A stretch of DNA of 64,000 nucleotides from [Actinomadura] parvosata subsp. kistnae (GTDB lineage Bacteria; Actinomycetota; Actinomycetes; Streptosporangiales; Streptosporangiaceae): NCBI RefSeq assembly GCF_900323885.1, contig NZ_OOHJ01000008.1, positions 248,001-312,000 of the forward strand, read 5' to 3'. Every line of letters begins with the position of its first letter. Position 1 is the stretch's first letter. The notes beneath the pieces were generated by a model that was given only the letters and a program-made list of their open reading frames with translations, was not told the origin of the DNA and ran no database searches. The position numbers were made by a program, and so were the translations under genes. This document shows, piece after piece, positions 60,172 through 64,000 of the stretch.

Positions 60172-63100
60172 TTATTTTACGGCGTATGCCCGGATCACGG
60201 TCTGCGTGAGCGTCGTCCCGGACGAGCCCGTCGCCTCGGCCCGCAGCGACACGAACCCCGGCTCCCCCGGGTTCCGCACCGTCGCCAGCCACCCCTTCCC
60301 CGACGCTTTGACCGGCACGGGACGCCACGTCCTGCCGTCATCGGCGGACGCCTCCAGCCGCACCGACCGCACCGCCGCGCCCTCCGCCCACATCGGCATC
60401 CGGGTCACCGAGCCCCGCTCGGCCCGGCTGAGCTCGTCGAGCCCGTCCGGCGCGTACCGGACCGCCATGAGCGGCAGCGGCCGCCGCTCCGGCGTGCTCG
60501 CCGACCTGAACCTCCATTCCGCCGTCACCTCCGTGGACAGCGCCGAGTACGGCACCTGCCTGCGCATCGACGTGCTCAGCGTGTACGCGGCGGCCTTCGC
60601 CGGCAGCACGGCGCGCAGCTCGCAGGGGCCGGCGCTCAGGCACGCGGACAGCCCGGCCTCGGCCAGCACCCGCCCGCCGCTGCTGAGCGTCGCGGTGCCG
60701 GTGGCGGCGTCATCCGTCCCGCTCCTGCCCCAGCCCCTGCCGCCGTCGCGGACCCCTTCGCTACCGTCGCGGAACCCCTTGTCGCCGTCGCGGACCTCGC
60801 CGCCGCCAGCGTCGCCGAAGCCCCCGCCGCCGTCGCGGAACGCACCGCCACCGTCACCGAAGCCCCCGCCGCCGTCGCGGAACGCACCGCCACCGTCACC
60901 GAAGCCCCCGCCGCCGTCGCGGAACGCACCGCCGCCACTGTCGCCGAAGCCTCCACCGCCGTCGCGGAACGCACCGCCACCGCCACCGTCGCCGAAGCCC
61001 CCGCCACTGTCGGCGAACAACGCGCCCGCCTGGAACGTCACCTCGTTCCCCGTGCGGTGGCCGGCGGGCGCGGAGGGGCCGGTCACGGCGGCGTTCCAGA
61101 CTCCGCCGGCCGGGTTCGGGCCCGTCACCTCGGAGTCGCCCACCTGAAGGCCGCCGATCCAGCCGAGGCCGGGCGTGCGGTGGTGGGTGCGGGTGCCGGG
61201 CAGCTCCACGTCGTCCCACGACATGAGCAGCGGCGACGCCCCGATCCCGGGCGCGGACAGCGGCGTCCCCGTGGCCGCCACCCCCGCTCCCCGGTAGGTG
61301 TCCGTCACGGTCTGCAGATCCTGGCGCCTGATCCGGTACGCGGGATCGTCCGGCAGCCCGCCGGTGTGCGTCTGCACCAGGTCGTAGAAGCCCGTCCACC
61401 GGGTCCGTACCCGGAAGGTCAGGGCCTCGTCGCGGGCCGGCACGACGTACACGCCGTCGGCCAGCGTCCGGCTCGTCACCACGCTCGTCGCCCACGGGCC
61501 GCGCGACAGCTCGACGGCGGTGCCGCGCAGCTGCGTGGCGGCCGGATCGTCGAGGGTGACCGTGACCGGCACCGCCTGCCGCGCGTCCACCGTCACCTCC
61601 TGGTCGGCGCCGTCCACCCGCAACGGCAGGTGGGCGAACGTGATGCCCGCGCGGGCCTGGCCGATGTCGGCGTAGAGGCGGTAGTCGCCCTCGGGCAGGC
61701 GCACCTTCGTCGCTCCGCCGGCGAGCATGAGCTGGCGGATCGTCCCCGTCCCGGCGTCGTAGAGCTGGGCGGCGGCGTCCACCGGCCGCCCCTGCCGGTC
61801 CAGGGCCCGGACAGTCACGTCGTACGACTCGGGCTCCACGAACGCGCCGGCCGGCGTCCTGACCACGGTCCGGCCGGCGGTCGCGGTGATCATCCCGGGA
61901 TGATCCCCGGTGGGCCTGCCCCGCGCGTCGATCGTCAGCGTGACCGAGGCCGTGCCGCCGGCGGGCACCTCGATCGTGCTCGCCGCCAGGCGCAGCGTCT
62001 CGCCCTCGGCGGCCAGGCCGAGGGTGATCGGGGTGGCGCCCGCGTTGGCGTAGGTGAGCGTTCTCGTGGCGACGCGGTCGCCGGGGTCGTTCCACGGGAA
62101 GCGCACCCAGAGGTTCGCCGGGTCCGCGGTGACGTCCTGCGCGAGGGCCCGTACCAGGTCGGTCTGGCCTGTGCCCTGCTCGTACGGCGTCGCGCCCGGC
62201 GTCGGCCTGGCGCTGCCGACGAGGGCGGCCTTGAGCCGCGCGCCCGTCCAGTCCGGATGGCGCTGCGCGAGGATCGCGGCGGCGCCCGCCACGTGCGGCG
62301 CGGCCATCGACGTGCCGTCATAGGCGATGTGACCGCCGCCGAGCCTGGCCGCCACGATCCCCACGCCCGGCGCCGTCAGGTCCGGCTTGACGGCGTGGTC
62401 GCCCTCGCGCGGCCCCCGGCTGGAGAACTCGGCGACCCGGCCCTCACGGTCCACGGCTCCCACGGTGAGCGCGGCGTCCACACTGCCCGGGCTGAGCACC
62501 GGCGCCCACGTGCCGTCGTTGCCCGCGCCCGCCACGAACAACGTGCCCGTACGCTCGGACAGCTCGTTCACCGCCCGCTCCAGCGGATCCAGGTCAGGGG
62601 TGTCGCCGCTGCCGAAGCTCATATTCACGACCTTGGCCTTGACCTCGAACGCGGCCCACTCCATACCCGCCAGCACAGCCGAGTCCGTCGGCCCCGCCTC
62701 GGTACCGACCTTCCCGATGGCCAGCTTCGCGTCCGGCGCCACACCCCGGTACTTCTCCCCCGCGCCGGCCACGATGGAGGCGACGTGGGTGCCGTGGCCG
62801 AGGGTGTCACGGACGTCCGGATCGTCAGTGAAGTTGCGCGACTGCGTGACCACGTCCTTGAGGTCCGGATGGTCGGGGTCGTACCCCGAGTCCAGCACCG
62901 CCACCGTGACACCCTTGCCGGTCAGGCCCTGCTTCCATGCCTGGGTGGCGCCGATCTGCTCGACGCTGCGGTCCAGGGTGTAGGCGCGCCGCCCATCCAG
63001 CCACAACTTGCCCGCCTTGCCGCCATTACCCGTGGCCGTCCGCGCACTGGCCGCGGTGAGGTCGCGCCATGTGGCGGCGACCTCGGCCTTGGGCACGCGC

Positions 63101-63867
63101 AACGCGGTCATGCCGAGCCCCGCGAGCGACCTGATCTTACGGGCGCCCCGGATGTCCAGGCCCTCGGCGATCAACGGAAGGTCCGCATGGCCCGCGTCGC
63201 CATAGCCCCACTGGAGCAACTGGGTGACGTCGAACAGGCGCTGATCGAGCGATCCGGCGGCCAGCAACGGCCGGGCGTCGGAGGGGATCACGTACAGGTG
63301 GCCCCCGCGTACCTGCTGGGTGAAGGTCACCTCCCGCCCGGACGCGGGAATCACCCGATGCCCGTGCCGCGTGACCTCGATCCGATCCCCACTGATCAGC
63401 GTCACCCCGCCCGTCACGGGCGCAACCTGCTCCGATACGGCGGCGCCGCCGCTCGCGAGCGACGCGGAGGAGCCGGACGCGCGTAACGCGGAGCCGCCGC
63501 TCACAGGCGGCGCGGAGAGACCGTTCAGGGGTGACGCGGATGAGCCGGATGCGGTCACCGCCGCCGACTCGCCGTGCGCGGGCAGGCTCGCGAAGACGAT
63601 CGCGCCCACCAGCACGACGGCCACCGGCCCAGCCGCACCAGCCAGAACAGCCATCACCCGCCCGATCGCGCCTCTCAGAACGGCCACCACCCGCCCAGCC
63701 GCACCTCCCAGCACAGCCGCCGCCCGCCCAGCCGCACCTCCCAGCACAGCCGCCGCCCGCCCAGCCGCACCTCCCAGCACAGCCGCCGCCCGCCCAGCCG
63801 CACCTCCCAGCACAGCCGTCACCCGCCCGGTCACATCTCCCCGAGCGGCCGCCATCGGCCCGATCAT
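60172..63867 (-). CDS. Secreted subtilisin-family (S8) serine protease
   Basis: A large exported protease of up to 1231 residues. The catalytic triad is Asp326 (VAVLDSGYDPDHPD), His358 (GHGTHVASI) and Ser520 (GTSMAAPHVAG), with oxyanion Asn in VAGAGNDG. A propeptide-like region precedes it, and beta-rich domains follow to the C-terminus. Residues about 950-1050 are a Gly/Asp/Phe/Arg repeat inserted in the C-terminal part. The N-terminus contains an 11-residue repeat (AVLGGAAGRAA) and then a hydrophobic stretch ending ASLPAHGESA. A start near residue 70 (MAVLAGAAGPVAVVLVG) would give an ordinary signal peptide. Annotated ATG 63867 overlaps the upstream stop by 4 bp. Confidence 0.9.
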   Translation of the reverse strand: MIGPMAAARGDVTGRVTAVLGGAAGRAAAVLGGAAGRAAAVLGGAAGRAAAVLGGAAGRVVAVLRGAIGRVMAVLAGAAGPVAVVLVGAIVFASLPAHGESAAVTASGSSASPLNGLSAPPVSGGSALRASGSSASLASGGAAVSEQVAPVTGGVTLISGDRIEVTRHGHRVIPASGREVTFTQQVRGGHLYVIPSDARPLLAAGSLDQRLFDVTQLLQWGYGDAGHADLPLIAEGLDIRGARKIRSLAGLGMTALRVPKAEVAATWRDLTAASARTATGNGGKAGKLWLDGRRAYTLDRSVEQIGATQAWKQGLTGKGVTVAVLDSGYDPDHPDLKDVVTQSRNFTDDPDVRDTLGHGTHVASIVAGAGEKYRGVAPDAKLAIGKVGTEAGPTDSAVLAGMEWAAFEVKAKVVNMSFGSGDTPDLDPLERAVNELSERTGTLFVAGAGNDGTWAPVLSPGSVDAALTVGAVDREGRVAEFSSRGPREGDHAVKPDLTAPGVGIVAARLGGGHIAYDGTSMAAPHVAGAAAILAQRHPDWTGARLKAALVGSARPTPGATPYEQGTGQTDLVRALAQDVTADPANLWVRFPWNDPGDRVATRTLTYANAGATPITLGLAAEGETLRLAASTIEVPAGGTASVTLTIDARGRPTGDHPGMITATAGRTVVRTPAGAFVEPESYDVTVRALDRQGRPVDAAAQLYDAGTGTIRQLMLAGGATKVRLPEGDYRLYADIGQARAGITFAHLPLRVDGADQEVTVDARQAVPVTVTLDDPAATQLRGTAVELSRGPWATSVVTSRTLADGVYVVPARDEALTFRVRTRWTGFYDLVQTHTGGLPDDPAYRIRRQDLQTVTDTYRGAGVAATGTPLSAPGIGASPLLMSWDDVELPGTRTHHRTPGLGWIGGLQVGDSEVTGPNPAGGVWNAAVTGPSAPAGHRTGNEVTFQAGALFADSGGGFGDGGGGGAFRDGGGGFGDSGGGAFRDGGGGFGDGGGAFRDGGGGFGDGGGAFRDGGGGFGDAGGGEVRDGDKGFRDGSEGVRDGGRGWGRSGTDDAATGTATLSSGGRVLAEAGLSACLSAGPCELRAVLPAKAAAYTLSTSMRRQVPYSALSTEVTAEWRFRSASTPERRPLPLMAVRYAPDGLDELSRAERGSVTRMPMWAEGAAVRSVRLEASADDGRTWRPVPVKASGKGWLATVRNPGEPGFVSLRAEATGSSGTTLTQTVIRAYAVK
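60720..61015. repeat. Gly-rich tandem repeat inside the protease gene
   Basis: About 100 codons encode units such as GGGFGDGGGAFRDGG, with DNA periods of about 33-42 bp, strongest at 60820-61000. The units drift to shorter DGSEGVRDGG forms at the end. The flanks (VTFQAGALF before and GTATLSSGGRVLAEAGLSACLS after) read like one beta domain, so the repeat looks inserted. Confidence 0.85.
63625..63822. repeat. 33-bp tandem repeat at the start of the protease gene
   Basis: Four near-identical 33-bp units (63691-63723, 63724-63756, 63757-63789, 63790-63822) are flanked by about two degenerate copies towards 63625. Read on the minus strand they encode AVLGGAAGRAA-type repeats in front of the hydrophobic signal segment. 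The unit keeps the frame. Confidence 0.9.
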
Positions 63868-64000
63868 GCGCAGCCCAGCTTCTTGGCGGCGAGCGCCACC
63901 TTCTCCTCGGGCTCCGGCTCGTCGTCGACGAACAGCGTGGCCATGCCGCCCTTGCTCATGTATCCGCCGGTCACGTACATGGAGTCCGGCACCGATCGCT
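63864..64000 (-). CDS. C-terminal part of an unidentified protein upstream of the protease
   Basis: On the minus strand an open frame enters from the right edge and ends at TGA (63866-63864), overlapping the protease start in ATGA. The visible 44 residues read SVPDSMYVTGGYMSKGGMA, then TLFVDDEPEPEEKVALAAKKLGCA. The tight overlap suggests an operon. The fragment is too short to assign. Confidence 0.6.
   Translation of the reverse strand, partial: RSVPDSMYVTGGYMSKGGMATLFVDDEPEPEEKVALAAKKLGCA

Overview
The window is one stretch of chromosome from a high-GC actinomycete. GC content is very high and start codons are often GTG or TTG. The gene families are typical of the group: IclR, ABATE/CGNR, DUF6928, the SCO-type S-adenosyl methyltransferase (Methyltransf_19), a PASTA-less Ser/Thr kinase, MsiK-type sugar transport, and a ydaO-controlled CHAP hydrolase. 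The overall style fits the Streptosporangiaceae (Nonomuraea-like), but that placement is inference. I saw no rRNA, tRNA, insertion sequence, phage genes or CRISPR array.

Layout. 1-9.5 kb: IclR regulator, degenerate P450-like protein, Ser/Thr kinase with repeats, 2-hydroxyacid dehydrogenase, alpha/beta hydrolase, KDPG aldolase with a GntR regulator, MFS transporter. 9.5-14.5 kb: sugar kinase, LacI regulator, alpha-glucosidase, MsiK-like ATPase. 14.5-27.4 kb: azoreductase behind a two-operator promoter, MBL hydrolase, amidotransferase-like/CysS-tail fusion, acyltransferase, CDF metal exporter with ArsR, acyl-CoA dehydrogenase/MaoC pair, ACT protein, and a self-sufficient CYP102-type P450 divergent from a TetR gene. 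27.4-36 kb: beta-helix protein and a maltodextrin locus (malE-malF-malG-GH13, plus a divergent alpha-glucosidase) that lacks its own ATPase; the MsiK-like protein at 13.2 kb is the obvious candidate. 36-41.9 kb: orphan histidine kinase, methyltransferase, DctA with a divergent DcuS/DcuR-type two-component system. 41.9-48.3 kb: a nonulosonic (sialic-type) acid cluster with a three-domain fusion (CMP-nonulosonate synthetase, HAD phosphatase, NeuB-type synthase), a GT2, a polysialyltransferase-like protein, and on the other strand a DUF6716-like and a GT52-like transferase. 48.4-64 kb: aldo/keto reductase, Gfo/Idh oxidoreductase, c-di-AMP riboswitch with secreted CHAP hydrolase, repeat-rich spacer, DUF6928 protein, hydrolase/CGNR regulator pair, two-subunit ABC exporter with TetR, hydrolase/LysR pair, and a large subtilase.

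Two patterns run through the window. Seven genes are each broken by what looks like one missing base in a G/C run; restoring one base gives a whole number of codons each time. This points to sequencing or assembly deletions, not real decay. Also, several genes are followed by imperfect repeats of their own 3' ends including the stop codon. Many divergent regulator/target pairs carry clear inverted or direct repeat operators, which are listed individually.

The most interesting system is the nonulosonic acid cluster. The phosphatase inside the fusion suggests a 9-phosphate route, as for Kdn, and the polymerase-like transferase suggests a Kdn- or sialic-acid-type wall polymer such as a teichulosonic acid. 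This last step is a hypothesis.
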